16,194 bases of DNA, taken from NCBI GenBank assembly GCA_963579025.1, contig CAUZFZ010000205.1, forward strand, positions 1 to 16,194. Direction: 5' to 3'. The notes under the pieces are model-generated. The model saw only the letters and a list, made by a program, of their open reading frames with translations, made no database searches and was not told where the DNA came from. Numbering within the stretch: the stretch's first letter is position 1; every line of letters starts with the position of its first letter. Position numbers and translations under genes: made by a program. Positions 1 to 12,400 of this stretch are shown piece by piece. Source of the stretch: CAUZFZ01 sp963579025 (GTDB taxonomy: Bacteria > Planctomycetota > Planctomycetia > Planctomycetales > Planctomycetaceae).

Positions 1-420
1 GGCGACCAGAACAACAGCGTCGATGCCATCCAGGCGGGCACGATCCTGGACGCGAATACGTTCAACAGCACGACCGGAAACATCGCGGCTACCGACGACT
101 TCGAACTGTACGAAGTCCAGGTCGCTGCCGGTACGACACTTAACGTGACTGTAACTCCAAACGGTGCCGGCACACTGGACGCAGCCCTGCGTCTGTTCGA
201 CAGCGCCGGAACGCAAATCGTTCCAGCTGCGGCAGGTACAGCAATAGATGCAAACGGCGCCGGAGCGGTCGAGTTGCTGTCGAGTGGTGTGCTGGCAAAC
301 GGCGGAACATTTTTCCTTGGTGTTTCCAGCAAGGGAAACACGGCCTACGCGACAGACGGGTCTGGTACAGCCAATGGCACGTCGTCCGGCACCTACGACA
401 TCACGATTTCAGCGACCGCC
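1..420 (+). other. PPC-like beta-sandwich domain 1 (N-terminal to protease)
   Basis: Codons 1-140 read as a pre-peptidase C-terminal-type domain. An Asp-rich strand (DDFELYEVQVAAGTTLNV, codons 31-48) is followed by a strand with LDAALRLFDSAG (from codon 59) and the closing pattern FFLGVSSKGN ... SGTYDITISA. This D-x-Y-x-F/V ... LRLFD ... YYIGVS order is characteristic of PPC and DVUA0089-like domains, which in secreted bacterial proteases are non-catalytic beta-sandwiches. Most PPC domains follow a protease; this one comes before it, and a second follows it at 1081. The domain probably begins upstream of the window. Confidence 0.7.
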
Positions 421-3400
421 GCTGGCGACCTGAATTCCAGTTTCGGAACGGCGACCGAATTCGGCGACCTGGGCACGTCTGAGATCCGATTCTCAAGCCA
501 GATTGAACCGCAATCGCTGCTGCTGCCTCAGTACCCGGGCGGAACGGACGAACCGGGACATCGTGATATCCCGGCTGAATCACACGGCCCGGGCCCCGGC
601 ACGACCTACACCGCGGCCGGTGCGATCAGTGTCATCCAGTTCAACTTCAATTCGGTCTATGGAGCGGACTCGCAGGGCAACCCGCTGCTGAACCAGATCA
701 ACGACGACCAGAAGGATCGCGCCCGCGAAATCTTCGAGATGTACGGCTCGCTGTACGGGTTCGAAGTCCGTGAGACGGCCAATGCGGGCATTCAGGTGGT
801 TACTGGTGACATCCGGGCGATCGCCCCGACGTTCCCGCCGGCTTCGATCGGCGGTATTGCCGGTGGCGGCAAGGTCATCATGAACTCGCTGAATCTGGCC
901 GCCGGTCCGTCCTCGGACGTATTTGGTGGGGGATGGTTCAGTATTGCTCTGCACGAAATCGGCCACGCCATTGGCCTGGGTCACTCGTACGACATCCGCA
1001 GCAATCAGGGCAACGGAGTCGTGGACGAGGACCAGTATCCGGGCAATAACGACATCGTGCATGCCCAGCGTCTGTTCCGTCCCGACGCGACCGACATCGA
1101 CCTGTACGAATTCAGTATTACTCAGACCGGCGTGTTCAGCGCCGAGACAATCGCCGAGCGGCTCAGTGAAGAAGGCATCGCTCCGACAGACACAGCCAGC
1201 CTGCTGAATTCGGCGTTGCGTTTGTACAGCCAGAGCGCGTCAGGCGTGCGCACGCTGATCGCACAGAACGATGACTACTTCAGCAACGATTCGTTTGTCG
1301 AAGTCACGCTTGATCCCGGGACGTATTACATCGGCGTTTCGAGCACGGGCAACACCGACTACGACCCCTCAATTACGGACACCGGATTTGGCGGACTGTC
1401 TGACGGTAATTACGACCTGAAGCTGAACTTCACTCCCGCCACAACGAACAGCCTGGAAGACCGGACTGGCCAGCAGTTTGACGGAGATAACGACGGAGCA
1501 AGTGGCGGAATTCATGAATTCAGCTTCACCACCGCGGCCGCCACGGGAGTGACGCCCGTCACGACGCTCGTCGGGAACATCACCGACACCAGCACGGCGA
1601 TCAATGTTGCCAGCGGTGCGGCGTTCGGTGCATTCACCAACCCGTTCCTGATTGCGATTGGCAACGAGCGTCTGCAGGTCACGAATATCGTCGCCAATGT
1701 CCTGACGGTTGTGCGTGGAGTCGAAGGCACGATCGCTGTACCGCACAACGACGGCGAAGGCATTCGCAATTCTCCGTCAACGATTTTTGTCGACAAGACG
1801 CGCGTGACGAATCTGTCGGTCGGCATCAGCACTGGCCTGCTTTCGTTCTCTGTCCAGGACGCCAGCGTTTTCACCGAGACCGCGCCGTTCAACATCCGTA
1901 TTGATGACGAAGAACTTCGCGTCCAGACCATCAACACGACGACCAATGTACTAACCGTATTGCGTGCTCAGAACAGTACGGTCGCCGCGACACACGCGAC
2001 CGGTGCTCCCGTCCGTTCCGCGGCCGAAGACGGCACGGAAACCAATCCGTTTGGTCTGATCTCACTGGCAGCGGATGCGGCGAATCGTGGTGACGTGATC
2101 CGCATTGTGGGCAACGGTGGCGCTGATGGCGACATCCTGACGGTCGAGGACAACCGTCCGTACCTGCTGGGTCTGAACGCCCTCGACCAGCCCCTGGAAG
2201 ACGGCGCGGAATTCATGATTCCGCGAGAAGTGATTGTCCAGATTGACGCCGGTGCGATCATCAAGCTGCAATCGGCGAACATCGACGTCGGGACATCCAG
2301 TGCTCAGGATAATCGCGGCGGCAGCGCGCTGCAGGTGCTGGGAACGCCCGACAATTCCGTCCTGCTGACCTCGTACAACAACGACCTGATTGGCGGCGAC
2401 AGTAACGCTGCCGGATCCGCTGCCCAGCCGGCGGACTGGGGTGGCCTGGTCTTTCGTTCGGACTCGGACTTCCAGGACCCGACATCCTCACCAGATGCCC
2501 CGGGCATCTTCCTGAACTACGTCAATTTCGCGGACATCAGCTTCGGCGGCGGCCAGGTTGACGTGGACTCGGTGCCGCAGGTCTTTGCGCCCGTGCATCT
2601 GGTCACGGCCAGGCCAACGATCAGTAACAACGTCATCCGAGACAACGCCACGGCAGCGATCTCCGCCGATCCAAACTCCTTCGACGATTCACGCCTGCGA
2701 ATCGGTCCAGAGATTCACGGCAACACGGTTATCGACAACACGACCAACGGACTGTTCGTGCGGATCGAGACGATCGTGGCCGGGCAGATCAACCGGCTGA
2801 CTGAGACGGCGCGCTTCGACGACACCGACATCACTCACGTGATTTCGCAGAACCTGGAAATCGTCGGCAATCTGGGTGGCCCGATTCGCAACAGCGAGAT
2901 CCAGGAACTCTCGTTGTCGGCCGCTCCCACCGGCACATTCCGCCTGGCATTCGTCAACGGAGCGTCGACGACGATTGCTGAGACTCTCGGGGGCGACAAC
3001 TTCGGCATCTCCGCGACGCAGACCACCTTCCGCGTGGCCGGTACGTCGGCGTTCCCGTCCGTTCCGTTCGACCTGAAGGTCGGCACCGAATTCATGACCG
3101 TGACCGCCACGACGGCGACAACATTTACAGCGCAACGCGGCCGCTTTGGTACGACCCCACAGGCACACGGCGCTTTGGTCGACAACCTTCTGACACCGAT
3201 CACGACAACCACCGATACAACGATCGACATCGTCGACCCGACGCAGATCGCAGTGCCACTGGCCGGTCTGCCGGGCACGCCATTCCGCATTCAGGTCGAC
3301 AACGAAGTCATGCAGGTCACCGCGTTCGATACGGCGACCACGATGCTGGTCGAGCAAGCCTTGCCGGCAGACACAACAATCGAAGTCGATGATGCCTCGG

Positions 3401-6400
3401 TTTACGGATTGACACCTCCCTTCAACGTGCTGATCAATACAGAGGTCGTCCAGGTTGACGCCATTAATAACGCGTCGACGACGTTGGTCGCTGATGTCAC
3501 CATTGGGGCAACCAGCGTCGACGTCCTGGGTGTGACCGGTTTCCCGGCTGCGCCGTTCCGGCTCAAGGTCGACGCTGAATTTCTTCAGGTGAACGGAACG
3601 CAAACGGCCACAACATCACTGATTGCGCCCGTTGGTCTGCCTGCAACCAATAGTACCGGCCTGGTCCTCGACATACTGAATGACAACTTCGACGCGTTTA
3701 ACGGCGTCGTGCCGTTCAACATCGTCGTGACGAATCCGATCGCTGGAACCTCCGAGATCATGGAGGTGACTTTAGTTGACGGGGCAAATAATCAACTAAC
3801 CGTGACACGCACCAACGCAATCGTCATTGAGGACGGTGCCACGATCAGCCTGAGTCGGTTCACACTGGCGAGTCCTGCGGCCGCGCACACGGCAGGTGCG
3901 ACTGCATCGGCTAATCTGCTCACAGTCACGCGAAACATTGCCGGCACAGCGACAACGCTCAACATTACCGACAACGCTGTGCTGAATCAGCTCACGGTCA
4001 CACGTGCGTTCTCAGGCACGACCTCGGCAACGCACGCGGTTGGTGCTCAGTACCGGACACCTGGTGGAGCGGCACCGACTCTATTCGAAGCTCACGTGAC
4101 CACGGCACTGGATCCGACGGCCGCGGACTTTGATCTGTTCGACGTCGAAGCCGCCCTGTTCGCATTGCCGAACATCGAGGTCGACAACGTCATTGTGAAC
4201 GGTGGGCCGCTGATCGATGAAATCGACAATCCACTGGATCCGATCCGCATCGAGTTCACGAACTCGCTGTTCGGCCTGAACCTGCCAGACCTGGAAGTGG
4301 TCGAAAACAACGCCAACGCGCAGGTGGCCAACATCGAGAATGGCAACCAGCGATTCCTGGCACGGACCAGTGGACGGCTGGCGATTGACCCCGGTGTGGT
4401 GGTCAAGCTCAATGCAGCAAGGATTGAAGGTCTGCGCGGAAACTCGCACCTGATCGCCGAAGGCACACCAACCAGCCCGGTGATCTTCACGTCACTCAGG
4501 GATGATCGGTTTGGAGCCGGCGGTACATTCGACACGGCCGACGACGGTACCAGCACACCCACCAAGGGTGACTGGGCCGGTCTGGTCTTCAATGCCAATG
4601 CGCGTGCCAGCCTCGACCACACTCTGATCGCCTTCGGTGGTGGTTCGGCTCCCATTGAAGGTGGTTCCGCGAACTTCAGTGTGATTGAGGCACACCAGAA
4701 TACCCATGTGCGTCTGGCGCACAGCACACTGGAAAACAACGACGACCTGTCGACCGGCGGCGGCCTGAGTGCTCGGAATAACCGCGGTGGCAACGACGCT
4801 TCACTGATCTTTGTTCGTCAGGCGGCACCGATCATTGTGGGCAACACCTTCCAGAACAATGACGGCAACGTCATCAGCATCAACGCCAATGCGATGGAAC
4901 ACACGCTGCAGCGTGATACCGGACGCAGCACTGGTTTCCTGGGTGCGGACGCGGCCGACACACTGCAGGTTTTTGCATTCGCCAATAACCGTGGCCCACT
5001 CGTGCGTGCCAACAGGATGACGGGCAACGGCACCAGCGGCATGAACGTCCGCGGTGAAGTGCTTACCAGCGAGACGGTCTGGGACGACACGGACATTGTG
5101 CATGTCCTGCGCGGTGAGATCGAAGTCGACGAGCACCACACTTACAGCGGTATTCGCCTGCAGAGTAATCCGGGCGAGAGCCTGGTCGTCAAGCTCGCCG
5201 GCGCGACGACCGCCGGGTTCACCGCCAGCGGCTACCCACTCGATATCGACGACCGCATTGGCGGGACCGTACAGATTATTGGTCAGCCAGGCTTCCCGGT
5301 CATTTTGACATCGCTGACCGACGATACCGTCGGTGCCAGCCTCGATCCGAACGGCTTCCCACAATTCGACACGAACAACGACGGCCCCAGTACCGGCACG
5401 CCGGGCGCATGGCGTGGACTGGTCTTCGACCAGTACAGCAACGACCGCAACGTCCGGGTCGTGCTCGAACGCGAGCGTGCGAACAACCAGGGCGTCGAAC
5501 TTAACAACACGACCGCCACCTCGCTGCTGATGGGCGAACTGGCGCCGAATCCGCAGAGTGGTGACGACAACCGGACGCTGGGCTTCGAGATTCACGGTTC
5601 GATCAGCGCCGACTCGCCTGCTGACGTCGACCTTTACAGCTTCGAAGCACAGACCGGCCAGGAAGTCTGGTTCGACGTCGACCTGACACGCGGATCACTG
5701 GATGCCGTGGTGGAACTCGTCCTGTCTAACGGAACGGTCTTTGCGCAGGCCTTCTACGATCCGACGGCCGCTGCGACGCATCCCCAGAACCTGCCCGTCC
5801 GCCTTACCGGCGCTGCCCTGCCATTGCAGAAAAACGCCTACGATGGTGGTGATTTCTATACGCTGAATGTTCACGACACGGGCTTCCGGGCCACTCTGCC
5901 CGGACCGGCTGGCCAGAAGGGCACGTTCTTCGTTCGCGTCCGCAGCAATTCCGGCAACCTCGCTAACGTGACCGGCGGACTGACCAGCGGCGAATACCGC
6001 CTGCAGGTTCGAATTCAGCAGTCTGATGAAAAACCGGGCTCGACCGTTCGCTTTGCCGATATCCGCTTTGCGACTGTCGGTATTGATGTCAGTGGTCTCC
6101 CGGCACACTCACCACTGCTGAGTGAGGCCGAAGAGACCAGCGCCAATAACCAGAGCCGGACTGGCGCCCAGACGCTGGGCAATCTGCTTGAAACCGATCT
6201 GAATGTGCTGAATGTGGGTGGCGACCTGACCGGTGCTGCCGACGTGGATTTCTATCGACTGAGTATCGACTATCCGATCACGGAACTCGGCGACTCGATT
6301 CAGTCGATTGGCGGAGTCAACGGTGGCGGCAAGACGTGGGCGACCGTGTTCGACCTGGATCTGCAGGATGGTCTGACACGCGGCGAAGCTAATATCGTGG

Positions 6401-9400
6401 TCTACGACTCGACCGGGCGACCAATCCTGATTGGTCGGGATTCGAACATCGAAGACGATCAGCCCGCCGCAGGGCAGGGCAACGATGCGGACGATCTGTC
6501 ACGGGGCAGTGCCGGCGTCCTGGACCCGTTCATTGGCACGGTGCAGTTGCCGGCTGGTGGTCCCGGCACGACCACCACGTACTTCGTGGCCGTTTCCAAC
6601 AACAGCATGCTGCCGGCCGAACTGAATCAGTTCTTCCAGTCCGTCGCGCAAAATGCCGACGTGCGTCTGGAACCGATCAACTCGGTGACCCGCATCGCGG
6701 AAGATCACATCGGATTCAGCGGCTACGACTCGTCGGGATCAACCGTTCTACCGGTCAACGCCAATACCAACAACACCACGCCGCTTGATTTCGAAGACCC
6801 GACCGGGCCAACCGGCGGCCTGTTCGGCATCAACAACGTCACGCAGCTCAGCACACACGTCCGGCCGTTCGACTTCGGCGACGTGCTGCTGTACGTCGAG
6901 ACTGGAAACACACTTGAGGCTGTGAACCCGCTGCATGGCGAGAACATCTTCTCCTTCAACACAAATCAGGGGCAGGGAGCCAACACGTATGAGGACATCG
7001 TCTTCCGTTCTGACGGACGGCTTTACGCGTATCAGCGGCTGAACAACACGAATAACACTGTCGGACGACTGACCGAACTCAACACGGCGACCGGAACGGG
7101 GACGACCATCGGCAACGACGGCATTCTCGGTGAAACGCCGGTGGGCGAAGGCTCCGATATTACCACGTCGGATGATGTCGGCGCGCTGACGTTTCAGCGG
7201 ACGGGCGTCACCAACGGCAATCCCACTTACACCGGCTGGTACGCTCTGAATGACAATGGCCGGAGCAGTACCGGTGCCAACACAACCAACAGCAAGATTT
7301 ACCGGTTCAACCCTGATACAGGCGCCGTCACGAACGCGCCTGGCGATTCCGGGTTTGCCGACATTCAGTTTGCAGGCGTGTCCTTTGCCTCGACGTCATT
7401 CAACATCAGCAACCAGGGGACGACCACAATTCAGATCCACGCCCGGGCGCCTGGAATTGCCGGGAATGGCCTGTCTCTGAACATCATTGATGATGACGGC
7501 GACGACGCGCGCATCGACCCCAGTGGTGCGGCAAACGCGACCCTGCTGGTTGGCGACAACGCAACGGCCCAGCAGATCGTTAACGCGATCAACAGCAACG
7601 CCACGTTGAAGCAGTATTTCACGGCGACTGTGCGGCCCGGAAACAGCACCACCCGGACGTCCGGCGACGGGGTGACCATCACTGGCAACGCGACGTTGAG
7701 CGGCGGCACACAAGGCGCCGCCGGAGTCCTGCAGGGCAACGTCACTGGCCTGGCCTTCCCGGACTTCACCACAGGCGGCAACCTGCCGCTGATCTACGGC
7801 GTGACCGACCTCGGGCAGCTCATCACGATCGACACGTCGACCACGACCAGTGGCGGCACCGACAATTTCACAATCGCCACGGCGTCCGTGCGGCGCGATT
7901 TTGCCGCAGACGGAACGCTGCTCGCCGGTGAAACCTTCGAAGGTCTCGCACTGGGACCTCAAAACGTGAACGGTGGCGACCTTGCTAACATACTGTTCGC
8001 GATCACGAGTACGGGGCGACTGCTGGCCTTTGACGAGGACGGCGACGACAAGATCGCCTTCGATTCCGGCAATGAGTCGCAGCAGATTTCCGTGGTCGGC
8101 AACCCGAACGCGGGCTCGTCATTCACGCTGACGTTCGACCGGCCCGGTGCCACCATTCCGTTCACGACTGATCCGATCGCGGCGAATGCTCCGGCTCTGG
8201 CTTCGATCAATGAGACCGTCGAGTTCGAAACACTGGCACCGCAGGGCGGTACGTTCACGCTGAGTTTCCTCAATGACCTCGCGGATGTCACCAGCCTGCG
8301 GGACGCGATTACCGCGGCTCAGACAGCCTTCGTGATCGATGATGCGACCGGTCTGCCGGCCAGCAACTTCATCATTCGCGTCGATGGCGAAGAGATGCTT
8401 GTCACGACACGTGTCGGCACGACTCTGAATGTCGTCCGTGGTGTCCACAACACGACCGCAGCGACCCACCTGTCTGACGCGTCCGTCTTCGAGGTCCTGA
8501 CAACATCCAGCGTGGGTACTGTGGATGCCACGCAGTCCATCGTGGACGTGCTCGACCCGACGTCCTTCCCCGCGACGACGCCGTTCAACATCCGGATCGA
8601 CAACGAAGACTTCATCATCGGTGCGGTCGATATCAATTCGTCGACCCTGGCCGGCAGTATCCTTGCCGGCGCGACCACACTGACCGTGGCTGACGGAACG
8701 CAATTCGCGACGTCGTTCAACGGGACGACAACACTGCTCGCCGATGTGGACGCCGCCGCCGGTGTTCTCGATGTCGTGGATGCGACACAGTATGACGCAG
8801 ATACGGACTTCAATCTGGTCATCGATTCGGAAGTCCTGCGCGTGACAGCGGTCGATTCGGCGACAACCGACCTGCGGTTCGACCTGTCGCCCGGCGACGG
8901 TCGTGTCGTGGTCGATGTCGATGACGCATCCCTCTTCACGGCCGCAACACCGTTCAACGTCAACCTGACCGATATGGGCGGCACAGACGAATTGGTCACC
9001 GTCACGGCGGTCGACTCCGGATCCACGCCGCTGCTGGCCGACACGACAACGTTCGACACGACCTTCGACGTCGCGGATGCATCGGCGTTTACGGCCGGTA
9101 CACCGTTCCTGGCGACAGTCAATAACGAGCTGGTGGAAGTCACACAGGTGGAGTCTGCTTCGGCGACACTGACCGGTGACATTGCTGCTGGAGCCATGTT
9201 CATCGACGTGGACGACGTCTCACCGTTCGCTGCGACCGCAACACCGTTCAACGTGCTGATCGGCACCGAACTCATCAGCGTGAACTTCGTGGAATCGCAA
9301 ACCGGTTCCATATTCGGCGATTTTCTTGCCCCGATAAACATTGCCGGGGTGGACGCCGACTTTGCCGACGCGAACCCCGACACGATCACTCGTACCGATG

Positions 9401-12400
9401 GTGGAAACTGGATTACGGACGGACTCACCCCCGGTCAGATAATTGACGTAACGGGGACAACAGGTGGGACGAACGACGGCACGTTCACCGTGGCAACTGT
9501 GGCGGCGACGACCCTGACGCTCGGCGCTGGGGACGTGTTGGCAGTCCAGGTTGGCGAGACAATTACTATCCAGGCGGCAAACACGGTGATCCCGGTCGAA
9601 GACGCGACCGTCTTCACGGGTGGGCGCAACTTCCGACTGGGATCAGAACTGGTAACCGTTCCGGTAGCCGGTGTTCGGACGTTGTTATTCGACGCGACAT
9701 TTCTGACTGACGTGAACGGAATCAGTGCGTCGGCCACCGATACGATGTTTACCGTGGACGACGCCAGCGATCTGGCGGTTGGCGAGAAGATCCGGATCAA
9801 CACGGAAGTCATGCAGATTCGGGGAATTAATGGCAATCTGCTAACCGTCGATCGGGCGGTGAACGGGCCTCTGACGCTGGGCACTCACGTTCCGGGAGTC
9901 GCCACTCGGGTCGATGCGACATCCACCACCCTCGTCGCGACCATCAATGACACGGACACGGTGGTCACCGTGACCAACCCCGGTTCGTTGGCGCCAGACG
10001 ACTTCATTCGGATCGATGACGAGCTGATGCGGGTTACCAATGTTGCCGGCGGCGGCGTGTTGACCATAACTCGGGGCAATTTCGGGACGACGGCGGCAAC
10101 TCATACCTCTGGTTCCCGAGTCTCGGTTAACTACCTTGGAGCCTTGGCCGGAGCTGGAGCTGTCACACGAGGAATTAACGGGACGACGGCTGCGGACCAC
10201 GTCTCGGGAACGGCTGTGACCCATAACCGTCTCAACGTTGTCGGCACGACAGCCGCGCCGCATGTTCTGGGTGACAGCGCTGATCTGAACCGCCTGACCG
10301 TGACGCGAGACGTTGGCGGAACGGGTGCAGCAATTCACCGAGTCAACGACGATGTCGAGCTGAACCAACTCACGGTCCAGACGGTATTCAGCGCGGACCT
10401 GAATGCCACGACCCTGACCGCCAGCCTCGGCGGACTACTCACGAACGTCACGGTCACTGTGGCGGACACTACGCCATTCGCAACGTTCACTACCCCGTTC
10501 CTTCTGTCCATCGGCGGATCGGAACTCGTTCGTGTTACTAGTATCGACAATACCACCACGCTGACAGTCGTCCGTAATGCCGATGGTCTCGGTATTTCCA
10601 CGCACGCTATTGGCGAAACAGTCGGCGCTGCCTCGACGACGCTCGACGCCGCCAACACACTGGCGGACGCCAACCCCGACACAGAGCTGTATGTCGATGA
10701 CGCAACGCTCTACAACGGATTTTCGACCCCGTTTGTCCTGTCGATCAATAACACCGAACTGATCGAAGTCACCACAGTTGATACCGGTACATCGCTGCTG
10801 ACCGGTGACATTGGCACTGGTAACACGGTCATTGATGTGGCCGACGTCACGCCATTCGCCGGGGCAACAACTCCGTTTAATGTCGAAATTGATACGGAGT
10901 ACGTCACGGTCAACAGCACCCAGTCTGCCAGCAGTCCGCTGGTCGGCACCGTCAACGGTACTACGGACACCGTCGTCAATGTCACGGACGCCACAGTCTT
11001 CCTGAACAACACTAACGCTCTGATTGACAACGAGCTGGTGACAATTGACGCGCGCCGTTCAACAGTTATCACAGCCACGACGATCAATCAGGCAGGCGGC
11101 CTTGGTGGTACGGCGGCGGATGTCGCATTCACCGTGACCGACGCCAGCGATCTGGTCGATGGTGACACGATTCGGATCGATGGTGAACTGATGCGCATTA
11201 ACGGTGCGCCTGTTGGAAACAGTATCACGGTGACGCGCGGCGTAAACGGTAGCGTTATTACCGCGCATACGAACGGAGCAGTCGTTTCCGCCAACTCCAC
11301 GGGATTGACAACGACGATCGACGCGATGCTCACGTCGCAGACGTTGGTCATCGCCAACACTGCAGGCATCATTACTGGCGACACCGTACTGGTGGACGCC
11401 GAATTGATGGATGTAGTTAGTGTTGATTCACCGACGCAACTCACCGTCAACCGTGGTAGCTTCGGCACGACACCCGCCTCGCATACGGGGCTGGTGGCCC
11501 GAGTCTCGGTGAACCTCCTCAACGTAACCCGTGGTGACGCGAATGGTTCAAATACGGGCATCGCGGCGCACACAGGTGGAAGCGTAAGTAACAATCAGCT
11601 CAATGTTGCACCGGGCGGGCGTGGCGTGCTCAGTACTATTGCCGCCACACACACGCCTGCGGATAGCGCAGACCTGAACCGATTGACTGTCAATCGAGGG
11701 TTCAGTGTCACGACCCCAGTTGACCACTTCATCGGAGAACCTATCAGCTCCAGTGCCAGCGCTCTGGCGAACGGAATCACAGCGACTGACACAGAGTTGT
11801 ACGTGTCAGAAGCGGGGCTGTTTGGTGGTGCGTTCGACACACCGTTCCTGCTGGCTATTGACGATCAGGAACTGGTGGAAGTCACGGCTGTTGATTCCGG
11901 AACGTCGATGCTGACCGCGGATATTACTGCGACCGACCTGGTGATTGATGTCGTTGACGTCACACCGTTTGCCGGATTGACGGCCCCCTTCGAAGTCCGC
12001 ATCGATTCCGAGTTCATCACGATCGACAGCGTCGAGTCGGCAGCCAGCACGCTGGTCGGTGACGTCGCGGGTGGTGAAACACAACTGAATGTTGTCGATG
12101 CAAACGCATTTCGAGATTCGACGAATATCGTTGTGGGTGTGGGCGGGACCGCCGAGACGCTGCCGATCATCGGCGTTCGCTCGCTGGCGATCACAGCGAC
12201 GGCCGTCGCTGGCGGCGGCATCGGTGGGCTCGTGACGGATACTCTGCTGACTGTTACTGGTGCGGCAGATCTTGTCGTGGGTGACACGATCAAGATCCAG
12301 AACGAGCAGTTGCGGATTTCGGCGATTTCCGGCAACAGCGTCACCGTGGTCCGTGGCGTCAACGGTACGACAATCGCGACGCACGCGGCCGGTCAGACGG

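Noticed and set aside
248..691. Short forward frames in other registers (61-62 codons)
   Set aside because: Arg/Pro/Ser-rich translations typical of off-frame reading of GC-rich coding DNA. They lie inside the PPC-like and linker regions of the real frame.
1480..1497. True EF-hand
   Set aside because: Only the DGDNDG loop is present; flanking helices are not apparent, so it is described only as a calcium-type loop.
2974..4080. Insertion sequence or other transposon inside the gene
   Set aside because: There is no transposase, no terminal inverted repeat seen by eye, and the whole stretch is coding and in frame.
8319..9428. Antisense frame of 369 codons rich in Ser, Val and Thr
   Set aside because: It is a shifted shadow of the repeat array. 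The Ser/Val/Thr richness comes from reading the GTC/GAC/ACG-rich repeat on the other strand. It has no motif and overlaps the real gene completely.
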